Source of the DNA: Urechis unicinctus
Taxonomy: Eukaryota; Annelida; Polychaeta; Xenopneusta; Urechidae
Direction: 5' to 3'
Length of the DNA stretch: 64,000 nucleotides
Assembly (NCBI GenBank): GCA_034190875.2
Contig: CM067354.1
Coordinates: forward strand, 66,180,668-66,244,667
Below are positions 59,501 through 62,894 of this stretch, piece after piece. A program made the position numbers and the translations under genes. Numbering within the stretch: the first letter of the stretch is position 1; every line of letters begins with the position of its first letter. The notes beneath the pieces are model-generated. The model was not told the origin of the DNA. It was given only the letters and a program-made list of their open reading frames with translations, and did not search any database.

Positions 59501-61397
59501 CTTTAGATGTAAGCATCTGTTTATTTTAGCAGTTTTCCATTTGACAACATGTTTATATCTGTAACAGGGATGTACGTGATGGCCAGAGTTCACTGGGTCC
59601 TCAGGACATTATCCTCTACACCTGGCAAGATCCCACCGGCAAACGCGAATTGGTGTGGGACGCTGGGGAGAAAAAGAACCAACGTGATGACCTTGTCAAG
59701 GTCACAACCGTTAATGACAAATGCCATTAATATCTGTCTGAACAATATTTATTTGTTGAGAGGCTTTTCAGACTTAGTTGATCTTTAGTGATTTTAAGAT
59801 GGATTCCATGCTGTGGTTTAAAAAGGTGCTTGATGAGTGATAATTGACCTTGAGATAGTTCAGAGGTCACAGGTGTGTGGTGATTGGTATGACTTTAGTA
59901 TGTCTGGAATTTGTCGTTGCAGGATGGAATTGGGGATTTCTTTTACAACTCAGACACCAAGATGTACTGGGTTTCCTTCCTAGATGGCATGCAACGCGTT
60001 CTGCTGTTTACGGAGGACATTGCCGTGGCTACAGCTGCCCAGCAAGTGAGTCAACTTTAACGAAGATAACAGACCAGCCCCTTACTAAATACATGAATCA
60101 TTGGCTGAGCTGTATGGTAGTGGACGATAGGGGCCATGTCTACATCACCACCACCTCCATCTGTTTTGGAATGAAAAATACATTTAACAAGAATTGTTTC
60201 TCATAAACAATGTCCACATTTTGACGTCAAATTGTTGTTTTCAGGCCGGAGAATTGGAGAGAGTTGACCAGGAAATTAACTTCTCACTGCAGGGCCTTGG
60301 ATTGTCACTTGTCAACAATCATATCCATAAAGAAGTTGCTTACATGGGAATCCGTTGGTATGTGAGATCAGCAGCTTGGCTTCTTTACCCTTGTATTAAT
60401 GTGTTGTAGCACCCTCAGAAACACAGTGGGTTGGTGTGTCATTCCTAAATGTGTTTAACGCCCTACTTGAATGATTGTAAGGTCATTGTCATGGTGATGA
60501 GGTCACGCTGTACTGAGATGATTGCATGATCATTATAATATGATAACGAGGTCAAATTCAGATGATGTCAAAGTCGAATGATTATGGGGTCATACTCAAG
60601 GTTATTAGGTCATACACATGAAATTATAATGTTTTGAATGGAGATTATTGTTGTTTTTGTTGTTAAAGCTCTGGTGTTATCTGGGAAGAGAAGAAGAAGA
60701 AACGTTTCAAAGCATTGAAGAATAAGCAGAGTCTGGCTATAGAGGATGCTTATGAACGCTGGACCAACCTAGTACAGCTGGGCAAAAACACTGGCACCAG
60801 GGTCAATGTCGCGCCAAAATTAGATGTGAGTATATCTAGCTCACTTCCCTGTCAAGTTGCCAAATGTAGAAGATATAATTGGTGATTATCGTTTGGTATC
60901 CAGGTTGATTTCGGAGAGCACCCGATGATGTTTGTCAAGACAAGCAAGACGCCGATCCGTCGAAGTTTTGAGTACGGCTTGTGGATGCAGTACCGGCAGT
61001 CTGCCCATCAGATGCAAGTACATCTCAAAATCCACAGGCTCCAGGTGAGTTGAATACTTGATGAAGTTCTCATCCTGTAACCAGCGTGAACCAATCGGGA
61101 CCAATGGTATGGTGTTAGACCTGAGGTTCAGCCATCACCATTCTTCTCCATCAACATTCTGTTACTATTTTGATGTTACAATTATAAGACACCCTTGTTT
61201 GTTTTTGTTTCATCAACACTTTCTCTGCAATTGACAAACTATTGATGACAATTTCATCCAGGGTTGGGATGTTCCTTGGTTTAAGGCTGTGACAGCGAGT
61301 ATTTGTTGTGTTCAGTTGGATAACCAGCTGCCGGGAGCTGTCTTCCCTACGGTCCTCGCTCCTATACCTCCACCAAAGTCCGTCGCAGCTGAGAGTG
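7112..61397 (+). CDS. VPS13: VPS13 (VPS13A/C-type) bridge-like lipid-transfer protein, 72 exons, 3' incomplete
   Basis: VPS13 proteins are long rods with a hydrophobic groove that moves bulk phospholipid between membranes at contact sites (in human, ER with mitochondria, lipid droplets or late endosomes for VPS13A/C). The translation starts [10 protein letters not shown], close to human VPS13A/C (MVFESVVVDV), and stays collinear with them to the stretch [12 protein letters not shown] near the end. All 72 introns/exons I placed use GT/AG, and phases agree across the whole chain: total coding length 8,453 nt, or 8,452 without one extra base in exon 11, which fits the phase-1 end at 61397. There is a single copy of the middle module that is duplicated in human VPS13C, so the architecture resembles VPS13A, although some segments read closer to VPS13C. 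This probably represents the single A/C ancestor-type gene of invertebrates (inference). The last roughly 500-600 residues are beyond the window. Confidence 0.95.
7918..7993. repeat. Dispersed repeat copy 2 with inverted arms, intron 1
   Basis: AAGGTACGGTAAATATAGGG here matches 2799-2818 at most positions. In this copy the left arm TTTTCCATTCAAGGT (7918-7932) is complementary to ACCTTGAATG (7968-7977) plus ATGGAAAA (7986-7993), giving a short hairpin-capable element. Confidence 0.5.
8278..8550. repeat. 31-bp minisatellite, intron 1
   Basis: About nine diverged copies of a unit like GTCACACTAATGATACCATT plus CCACTGTGACA. One copy is longer by five bases. Confidence 0.85.
8690..9313. repeat. 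51-bp minisatellite grading into a degenerate GTTCTCATGATG repeat, intron 1
   Basis: About five copies of a 51-bp unit (TTCTGTTAATTCCCCATGAC then CTTGGGCTGTTGTAATGACA). These are followed by about 300 bases of short degenerate TGATGTTCTCATGA-like repeats, which resume after the element at 9314-9700. Confidence 0.85.
9314..9700. mobile_element. 387-bp non-autonomous DNA transposon (MITE) with 16-bp TIRs
   Basis: The left end GCAGACTTCCCGAAAG and the right end CTTTCGTGAAGTCTGC are inverted repeats with one mismatch. Both flanks show GTTCT, consistent with a 5-bp target duplication, although the host minisatellite is itself rich in GTTCT. The subterminal regions carry several copies of GTCAGACCGA or its complement (about 9349, 9375, 9397 and 9671) and GTCGGAC variants. 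No transposase frame is present, so superfamily is not assigned. Confidence 0.75.
9701..10930. other. Intron 1, 3' part: nothing supported
   Basis: Remnants of the GTTCT repeat for about 40 bases, then unique sequence. A 122-codon open frame at 9960-10328 has no recognisable motif. Short CGTTCGTTCGTT repeats occur near 10470. Confidence 0.5.
11355..12266. repeat. 30-bp minisatellite, intron 3
   Basis: About 30 copies of ACCAACCTGTACCAACCCAC plus CTCACCACAA, with variants (TGCACC, TGCATC, CTGACC, CACCGTAG). The unit is a multiple of three, which opens long spurious minus-strand frames (a repeating 10-residue [10 protein letters not shown] pattern). It starts about 40 bases after the donor of exon 3. 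Confidence 0.95.
12267..13500. other. Intron 3, middle part
   Basis: Degenerate remnants of the 30-bp repeat to about 12380, then a comparatively GC- and CpG-rich stretch (about 12630-13100) unlike the surrounding AT-rich intron. A 90-codon open frame at 12647-12919 has no recognisable motif. The composition shift hints at inserted DNA, but no ends are visible. Confidence 0.4.
13502..14578. repeat. About 30-bp GGGTATGCCTCATCAAGCCC minisatellite, intron 3
   Basis: About 35 copies of GGGTATGCCTCATCAAGCCC followed by a CT-rich spacer of variable length (CTCTCTCTGTG-like). The variable spacer shifts frame, yet all three + frames stay open for hundreds of codons because the unit has no stop; these are not genes. 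Confidence 0.95.
14581..15454 (+). pseudogene. Decayed fragment of a mobile, uncharacterised metazoan gene family ([11 protein letters not shown] type)
   Basis: From 14581 to 15031 the + frame reads [19 protein letters not shown], then [19 protein letters not shown] and SFHRTGIS. I recall this combination ([30 protein letters not shown]) from large multicopy uncharacterised proteins of cnidarians, molluscs and fish. A cysteine-rich tail resembling the end of those proteins follows at 15329-15454 ([16 protein letters not shown] then ILCTALC), ending TAA. The 15032-15328 stretch between is out of frame and contains a short repeat (about 33 bp, GGAAGTTAGTCC-like, three copies). No start or upstream part is present: a broken copy within intron 3. 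Confidence 0.7.
15455..16845. other. Intron 3, 3' part: nothing supported
   Basis: Unique AT-rich sequence with only short open frames. A C-rich run (CCCCCCCACCCCCCACC) lies near 15935. Confidence 0.5.
17095..17365. repeat. 34-bp minisatellite, intron 4
   Basis: Four near-identical copies of GTGATTTACAGTAGTTAGTG plus CTTTACAACAGTTA, flanked on both sides by degenerate TTACAGTAGT repeats. Confidence 0.85.
17366..18780. other. Intron 4, middle part: nothing supported
   Basis: Unique sequence. A 141-codon minus-strand open frame (17491-17916) has no recognisable motif and no sign of selection. Not called. Confidence 0.45.
18783..19397. repeat. GTGTCTGTGTCTCA-type short-period repeat, intron 4
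   Basis: A roughly 600-bp tract of 6- and 12-bp degenerate units (CAGTGTCTGTGTCT). It opens spurious Ser/Val/Cys-rich frames. Confidence 0.9.
19843..20195. repeat. 21-bp minisatellite, intron 5
   Basis: About 16 copies of AACCCACCTCCTTATCCTGTT, the first six in an alternating 42-bp pattern with CCCTT and CAGTC variants. It starts about 25 bases after the exon 5 donor and is pyrimidine-rich on the transcribed strand. Confidence 0.9.
20862..21047. repeat. 10-11 bp TGTGATGTGACT repeat, intron 7
   Basis: Degenerate tandem copies of TGTGATGTGACT/TGTGACGTGGCT, running to within about 10 bases of the exon 8 acceptor. Confidence 0.85.
21387..23165 (+). CDS. VPS13: VPS13 exons 9-13: end of N-terminal region, with a frame break in exon 11
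   Basis: Exons: 21387-21441, 21715-21845, 22498-22605, 22786-22957, 23103-23165 (residues about 233-408). Family blocks: [10 protein letters not shown] in exon 11; WWHFAYN, an arginine run and [13 protein letters not shown] in exon 12, matching the human segment WWAYAI...MWSWKHIRKH; and [18 protein letters not shown] in exon 13. Exon 11 needs a +1 shift: the first 39 bases read one frame up to LER, and the rest ([11 protein letters not shown] onward) reads in the next frame, with an extra base near 22537-22538. Without the shift the exon hits a stop at about 22597. Exons on both sides fit the two frames exactly. Confidence 0.88.
23371..23530. repeat. 36-bp minisatellite, intron 13
   Basis: About four copies of TTATTGATGGAGAGATGGAT plus GGATTGATGAACCAAG, nearly identical. 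Confidence 0.9.
23531..24864. other. Intron 13, remainder: nothing supported
   Basis: Unique AT-rich intronic sequence. Open frames are short and show no motif. Confidence 0.5.
24865..29578 (+). CDS. VPS13: VPS13 exons 14-21: linker and first mid-region RBG segment
   Basis: Exons: 24865-24933, 26294-26399, 27990-28090, 28271-28404, 28646-28853, 29004-29062, 29170-29322, 29497-29578 (residues about 409-712). Exon 14 is a 23-residue lysine-rich piece. Exon 15 has a Gly/Trp pattern ([11 protein letters not shown]) equivalent to the human GWFSWLW/GWFSGLW linker. Exon 16 is the diagnostic [18 protein letters not shown] block. Exons 18-19 carry [10 protein letters not shown] and [13 protein letters not shown]; exon 20 carries [11 protein letters not shown], matching human YIIVPQDG. 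The first 27 bases of introns 14 and 15 offer nothing unusual, but the acceptors of exons 15 and 16 both lie downstream of minisatellites. Confidence 0.93.
24934..26062. other. Intron 14, 5' part: nothing supported
   Basis: AT-rich unique sequence, no open frame of note, no element ends seen. Confidence 0.5.
26063..26285. repeat. 16-bp TGATCACCTGGTTGTG minisatellite, intron 14
   Basis: About 14 copies of TGATCACCTGGTTGTG and the variant TGATTATCTGGTTGTG. It ends within 10 bases of the exon 15 acceptor (GTCAG at 26293), so the branch point and pyrimidine tract for exon 15 must lie inside the repeat. Confidence 0.9.
26613..27828. repeat. 30-bp minisatellite made of 3'-splice-site-like units, intron 15
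   Basis: About 40 copies of GTTAACTGACTGATCTGTCT plus CCCAGGCACT. Each unit has branch-point-like CTGAC/TTAAC, a short pyrimidine tract and CAG/G, that is, a complete look-alike acceptor. It fills most of intron 15, ending about 160 bases before the true acceptor of exon 16. The unit is a multiple of three, so the minus strand shows long spurious frames ([10 protein letters not shown] pattern). Confidence 0.95.
29579..30639. other. Intron 21, 5' part
   Basis: Mostly unique AT-rich sequence. It contains a possible 24-nt in-frame microexon at 30261-30284 (CCCCACAG acceptor, GTAGAG donor, phase 0 to 0), which I do not call. Confidence 0.4.
30640..30760. repeat. 16-bp CAGGTGTGACTTATAT repeat, intron 21
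   Basis: Seven copies of GTGTGACTTATATACCAG. Each copy juxtaposes an acceptor-like CCAG and a donor-like GTGTGA. Confidence 0.88.
30995..32266 (+). CDS. VPS13: VPS13 exons 22-26: segment that carries the FFAT motif in human VPS13A/C
   Basis: Exons: 30995-31079, 31383-31497, 31696-31834, 31941-32057, 32177-32266 (residues about 713-894). Exon 22 has [11 protein letters not shown] (human IMDKAYDKFDV). Exon 23 has [19 protein letters not shown] (human MHILQPMDIHVELAKAMV). Exon 24 has [23 protein letters not shown]. Exons 25-26 are the low-complexity loop ([15 protein letters not shown], then a Pro/Ala stretch), followed by IELKFEIKE. In human VPS13A and C this loop contains a two-phenylalanines-in-an-acidic-tract FFAT motif that binds VAP on the ER. 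Only the acidic SDDE part is visible here; the EFFDA/EYFDA core is not. Confidence 0.92.
32736..37777 (+). CDS. VPS13: VPS13 exons 27-34: central RBG repeats of the lipid channel
   Basis: Exons: 32736-32892, 33664-33711, 34726-34814, 35046-35298, 35475-35591, 36298-36401, 36951-37118, 37547-37777 (residues about 895-1283). Blocks shared with human include [18 protein letters not shown] (human LGTEATMRTFDLTVVSYL), [55 protein letters not shown] and [19 protein letters not shown]. Exon 30 contains a species-variable Ala/Val/Thr-rich loop after [12 protein letters not shown]. Human VPS13C repeats this module twice in tandem; here it occurs once. Exon 28 (48 nt, phase 1 to 1) can be skipped without changing frame. 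Confidence 0.93.
32893..33663. other. Intron 27: nothing supported
   Basis: AT-rich unique sequence without open frames of interest. Confidence 0.5.
33664..33711 (+). CDS. VPS13: VPS13 exon 28: small skippable exon
   Basis: This 48-nt exon adds 16 residues (including [15 protein letters not shown]) between YLQHTQFK and [12 protein letters not shown]. It is flanked by ACTGACAG and GTAAAC. Its phase 1/phase 1 boundaries make it a clean cassette. The insertion point is a loop in the human proteins, so it may be alternatively spliced. That is inference; no transcript evidence is available here. Confidence 0.75.
33712..34725. other. Intron 28: nothing supported
   Basis: Unique sequence with a C-rich run near 34245. 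No gene or element recognised. Confidence 0.5.
35675..36290. repeat. 39-42 bp minisatellite, intron 31
   Basis: About 15 copies of GATGATAAGCTGGTGTTAAC plus GGGAGGTGTTGTTGTG with two spacer types (ACTGGG and CCGG), later arranged as a higher-order block of about 120 bp. It runs to within a few bases of the exon 32 acceptor (GAGTTCAG), so that acceptor's branch region is repeat-derived. Confidence 0.92.
36585..36845. repeat. About 17-bp GTGGGTAGTACCCCCCT repeat, intron 32
   Basis: About 15 variable copies. Each contains GGGTAGTA, a weak donor-like sequence, and a C-run of varied length. Confidence 0.88.
37893..41869 (+). CDS. VPS13: VPS13 exons 35-41: mid-region RBG segment
   Basis: Exons: 37893-37975, 38201-38348, 38493-38610, 39001-39155, 39649-39818, 41494-41588, 41696-41869 (residues about 1284-1597). 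Exon 36 carries [20 protein letters not shown] (human [20 protein letters not shown]). Exons 38-39 carry [14 protein letters not shown] and [15 protein letters not shown]. Exon 41 carries [22 protein letters not shown] (human YVCASVEFLMTVADFFIKAVPQ) followed by a Pro/Ala/Thr-rich tail. Introns 36-37 are short; intron 39 is 1.7 kb and contains a candidate 15-nt microexon. Confidence 0.93.
39819..41493. other. Intron 39
   Basis: Unique AT-rich sequence with CATC-rich and ATTACC-rich stretches (about 40740-41100). It includes a possible 15-nt microexon at 40254-40268 (CACAG acceptor, GTAACG donor, phase 2 to 2), not firmly supported. Confidence 0.4.
42168..47236 (+). CDS. VPS13: VPS13 exons 42-47: mid-region and acidic linker
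   Basis: Exons: 42168-42259, 42512-42634, 42924-43076, 43504-43597, 45483-45497 (microexon, less certain), 47151-47236 (residues about 1598-1785). Exon 42 has [20 protein letters not shown] (human DPEVVFVASLTKADAPALTA). Exon 44 has [21 protein letters not shown]. Exon 45 ends FWFLKQ, equivalent to human WFLG/WFLE. Exon 47 is a Glu-rich linker ([19 protein letters not shown]). Exons 45 and 47 join in frame with or without the 15-nt exon. Confidence 0.9.
43598..44221. other. Intron 45, 5' part: nothing supported
   Basis: Unique AT-rich sequence before the minisatellite; no open frame of note. Confidence 0.5.
44222..45455. repeat. 18-bp and 36-39 bp higher-order minisatellite, intron 45
   Basis: More than 60 copies of CATTCACTCACTGATAAATCT-like units. 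Two unit types alternate (CATTGACTCACTGATAAATCT and CCCCATTCACTCACTGATAAA), forming a higher-order array. The last copies change to TTTGTTCACTCACTGATGAA. It runs directly up to the candidate microexon at 45483. Confidence 0.93.
45483..45497 (+). CDS. VPS13: Candidate 15-nt VPS13 microexon (exon 46)
   Basis: A pyrimidine-rich stretch ends in CCCTCGTAG at 45482. It is followed by 15 nt encoding the core YVMD, then a perfect GTAAGT donor. The phases (1 to 1) match exons 45 and 47, so inclusion replaces one junction residue and adds five. It lies at the very end of the 44222-45455 minisatellite. The perfect donor and frame fit are direct observations; use in the mRNA is inference. Confidence 0.5.
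45955..46565. repeat. About 52-bp minisatellite, intron 46
   Basis: About 11 copies of TTCTCCCTCACGAGACCTGT plus CCTGCTCGTTAATTACCCCT plus AATCACCTGCTG, with indels. Confidence 0.92.
46566..47150. other. Intron 46, 3' part: short GACACTG repeat
   Basis: Mostly unique, then a degenerate GTGTGACACTGTG repeat from about 47030 to 47135 just upstream of the exon 47 acceptor. Confidence 0.5.
47384..48105 (+). CDS. VPS13: VPS13 exons 48-50: segment before the VAB domain
   Basis: Exons: 47384-47503, 47675-47800, 47947-48105 (residues about 1786-1920). Exon 48 carries [19 protein letters not shown] (human GLGHRTVPLLLAESKFSGN). Exon 49 carries [19 protein letters not shown] (human VHYYNEIHAVWEPLIERVE). 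Exon 50 carries an acidic loop, then [20 protein letters not shown] and LSNLGK (human MNITISKSCLNVFNNLAK). All phases are 0, so each exon is a whole-codon unit. Confidence 0.94.
48519..51969 (+). CDS. VPS13: VPS13 exons 51-59: VAB adaptor-binding domain, repeats 1-4
   Basis: Exons: 48519-48641, 48848-49009, 49304-49465, 49765-49925, 50352-50457, 50739-50870, 51114-51200, 51456-51575, 51868-51969 (residues about 1921-2305). The VAB domain is made of six related beta modules, each with an invariant asparagine, and in yeast binds Pro-x-Pro motifs of organelle adaptors. Repeats visible here: TIKNDSG (exon 51), VVNHMPF (exon 54), LRNLLPM (exon 56) and WMINKTG (exon 59). The 3' end and donor of exon 54 are tandemly copied into the intron. 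Confidence 0.93.
49910..50085. repeat. 39-bp tandem duplication of the exon 54 3' end and donor site
   Basis: The last 16 bases of exon 54 plus 23 bases of intron (GCCCCATGACCCCAGGTGGG, then TTTCCATTGGTCTCTAGAT) are repeated four to five times. Every copy contains CCCAG/GTGGGT, the same donor as exon 54, and TCTCTAG, an acceptor-like end, so each intron copy is a possible 18-nt mini-exon (ATGCCCCATGACCCCAG core). Confidence 0.93.
50505..50737. repeat. About 18-bp TAGGACCTGTGTTTACTT repeat, intron 55
   Basis: About 12 degenerate copies running up to the exon 56 acceptor (TGTTGCTACAG). Several copies carry a pyrimidine-TAG/G sequence. Confidence 0.88.
52438..52494 (+). CDS. VPS13: VPS13 exon 60: lysine-rich cassette exon
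   Basis: Nineteen residues, about half Lys/Arg (contains [11 protein letters not shown]), inserted right after LTYK of VAB repeat 4, where human VPS13 goes directly to the HPADF-type segment. The acceptor is TAAACAG and the donor GTGGAG. Both boundaries are phase 0. It is probably a lineage-specific optional exon; a chance open stretch of 57 nt cannot be excluded. Confidence 0.6.
52438..59153 (+). CDS. VPS13: VPS13 exons 60-66: VAB domain repeats 5-6 with two lysine-rich cassettes
   Basis: Exons: 52438-52494, 53720-53812, 55078-55212, 56036-56140, 58072-58158, 58543-58719, 59020-59153 (residues about 2306-2567). Blocks: [16 protein letters not shown] (exon 61), [17 protein letters not shown] (exon 63; human [16 protein letters not shown]), [11 protein letters not shown] (exon 64, repeat 5), QCIPFWP (exon 65) and [16 protein letters not shown] (exon 66, repeat 6). 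Exons 60 and 62 have no counterpart in the human proteins and are phase 0 at both ends, so both can be skipped in frame. Exon 65 is assigned the acceptor at 58542 to keep phase 0. Confidence 0.9.
52745..53030. repeat. CATCTTCATGATGACCTTCACA repeat, intron 60
   Basis: About 12 copies in two length classes (about 21 and 27 bp). Confidence 0.9.
53222..53530. repeat. Compound (TA)n microsatellite, intron 60
   Basis: Two long TA runs (about 53226-53305 and 53420-53500) with degenerate ATATAT between, preceded by a short (CA)n run. Confidence 0.95.
53813..55077. other. Intron 61: nothing supported
   Basis: Unique AT-rich sequence. Open frames near 54503-55236 partly overlap exon 62 but show no motif outside it. 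Confidence 0.5.
55078..55212 (+). CDS. VPS13: VPS13 exon 62: 45-residue acidic-then-basic cassette exon
   Basis: It begins acidic ([15 protein letters not shown]) and ends strongly basic ([18 protein letters not shown]), then a perfect GTAAGT donor. It splits the human-equivalent stretch between FFAKKK (exon 61) and SLRVSESEW (exon 63), which would join cleanly without it. Phase 0 at both ends. With exon 60 it makes a pair of basic insertions on the surface of the same VAB module, perhaps a regulatory or membrane-facing loop (inference). Confidence 0.65.
55620..55800. repeat. About 59-bp tandem repeat, intron 62
   Basis: Three copies of ATCTGTGACATTGAACCCGA plus CTGTAATTCATCAATGATGT, diverging slightly. 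Confidence 0.85.
56141..58071. other. Intron 63
   Basis: A 1.9-kb intron, mostly unique. It contains an unassigned 108-codon minus-strand ORF (56899-57225), listed separately. Nothing else recognised. Confidence 0.5.
56899..57225 (-). CDS. Unassigned minus-strand ORF nested in intron 63
   Basis: An ATG at 57225 opens 108 codons to TAA at 56899. Composition is protein-like: [59 protein letters not shown]. Cys-x-Cys-x2-Cys is near the start. I do not recognise a family. It could be a fragment of a mobile gene or simply open by chance. Confidence 0.25.
   Translation of the reverse strand: MLPLQNCFCGNCSTKVVAPSLDVKTGIRCYIQLHSTSHVQLATLTLIDFLFRGEGRLRHDERSLRDSWRPSMAVELRVAPIILVKEIQTQREISLFPPTKPSLRYKDS
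58725..58985. repeat. About 35-bp minisatellite, intron 65
   Basis: Seven copies of GTAGGCTTCTGGTGGAGATG plus ATGGGGTGGGAGCAT, beginning within 20 bases of the exon 65 donor. Confidence 0.92.
59568..61397 (+). CDS. VPS13: VPS13 exons 67-72: start of the C-terminal region, incomplete
   Basis: Exons: 59568-59700, 59923-60045, 60245-60357, 60669-60825, 60904-61044, 61316-61397 (residues about 2568-2817). Blocks: [17 protein letters not shown] (human LFAWADPTGTRKLTW), [19 protein letters not shown] (human VSFLDGRQRVLLFTDD), [35 protein letters not shown] and [11 protein letters not shown] then [10 protein letters not shown]. The last exon ends one base into a codon with donor GTAAAC. The next human-equivalent segment (KPFIDVSV-like) is not found before 64000. 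Confidence 0.92.
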
Positions 61398-62032
61398 GTA
61401 AACATTACTCACCTGTTGGGTTTCATTTTGAGATAAATGGTCTGCCTGACATTTTGTCTCTATTTCTACAGTAAGATTAAACCAAGTCTTATTGGTCATA
61501 TTCTTTAACAACAAAATTCTTATATATTTTTTATAAGTTGGAATAAATTTTGTGCAGAACCAAGAGGTTTTGTTTTCACCTCGAACTAAGGTCAAGGTCA
61601 TTGAAAATGTGAAAACCTTATAGTGATTTCCTAAGCCCGCTTACCTTTAGCTGTCGTAGGGCGGTTGGTTACTTGCTGTGACTTCTACTTGGCTGCTTTC
61701 TATACTTCACTAGCTTCTTCGTTGTTATCTAGCTGGCTAGTTCTCTACTTCTTGGCGGGTCGGCTACAAGTGACCGTACAAGTGCCCAGTCACTTGTACA
61801 TTTCTTTGCCGCCTAAAAGGCCAGGGCGGTTCCGGGGGACGTGTGTTACTAGCGCTGACACGTTAAGGGCCAAGCTCCTCAGAGGTGTCATACGCTTTTA
61901 ATGCAACGCCGTCACGTTAAAGCCCTTGGACCACAGCGGTGACGTACGTCACCACACTCCCCCCACCGTATGATGATGGAGTTGGACCCCACCCTGGACT
62001 TTCCCAACCCCCCCGGACCGATATGCCCCCCA
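61398..62032. other. Intron 72, start, and boundary of a GC-rich insertion
   Basis: AT-rich intron to about 61640, then an abrupt change to GC- and CpG-rich sequence that continues to the window edge. The GC-rich part contains a hairpin (TACAAGTGAC at 61765-61774 with GTCACTTGTA at 61789-61798) and a 16-bp perfect palindrome GGTGACGTACGTCACC at 61938-61953. These lie downstream of the minus-strand TatD ORF and may be its 3' non-coding region. Confidence 0.5.
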
Positions 62033-62894
62033 TCACATCTCGTAGAGTCGACAAGTATTCAGGGCAGTGATGTTAAATAAGCTCCACTGGATCCTTGCCG
62101 ACTTCCCGCGCCACCAAAGCCGCCACCACCCCTATATGGCTGGGTGATGGGCAGTTAAAATAGGGGGCATCTGTCTCTAACAACAGGCGATCCAGGGGGA
62201 TGGAGCGCAGGGCCTCGAGCTGGCAGGTACTGAAACCTCGCACCAGCCGAGTGAACCCAAAATGGACGTTCGGAAACTTCGAAGCCCACCGGCTAACCAC
62301 ATCCCCAGATCCCGAGAAACAGTGGAGGTGAATCCGCTGCTCTCTGGGCACCTGACCAAGCAGCTGATACAGGGCACAGCAATATGCCTCTGTGCCGTCA
62401 TCTCCCTTCATTCCCCGGATGTGCAAAACCAGCACATGCCGGGGCTCCAGGAGGGACAGCACGTGGTGTAGGGCATGCTGCTGTGTCCCCCATTCAGCAG
62501 GGGGGACTGAATTGTCTATGCCAACCTCCCCAAGACCGACAACTTCGGACCGTTTGAGAAGGTTGGACATCACCTGCATTTGGTCCGATGTGCACTTCGC
62601 TGCATGCTTGGGGTGAAGACCAATCGCGACCCGTATTTTGTGCTGCCCCAGGCGGATGATTTCCTCGACACTGGGGTAAGTGGCGGGGTCGCAATAGTTG
62701 GCCACAGAACCCCCAACGTCGACAGCGAAGGCAGACTGGGGCTTGGCAGCCATGAACAATTTACTCGGCCCAGACTTCCGTGATAGGCCCAGGGAAGTCA
62801 GGGCCCTGTCCATGTGGAAGTGGGAATCGAAGGCCACAGGAAGCTGAGGTTCCAGTTCGGCAGGCCTCTGCCCCGCCCCGCTCCCCCCTCGACC
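62033..62894 (-). CDS. TatD-family metal-dependent nuclease (TATDN2-like), mobile-element associated, frame broken at 3' end
   Basis: TatD nucleases are TIM-barrel, two-metal 3'-5' DNA/RNA exonucleases. The frame opens after a stop near 62895; the conserved part starts FDSHFHMDRA (about 62834) and shows all motifs: D-x-H-x-H, GLHPKHAAK, GEVGID, a His in VLHIRG, IHLHCFSGSG and LLLETDAPYFNCP. Catalytic residues therefore look intact. The frame ends VELI-stop at 62073, but the family-like C-terminal helix (NITALNTCRLYEM) continues one frame over to TGA at 62033, so one extra base near 62075-62080 breaks the last turn. No ATG precedes the HxH motif (first candidate is a GTG at 62837), suggesting translation by frameshift from the overlapping upstream ORF. 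Confidence 0.85.
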
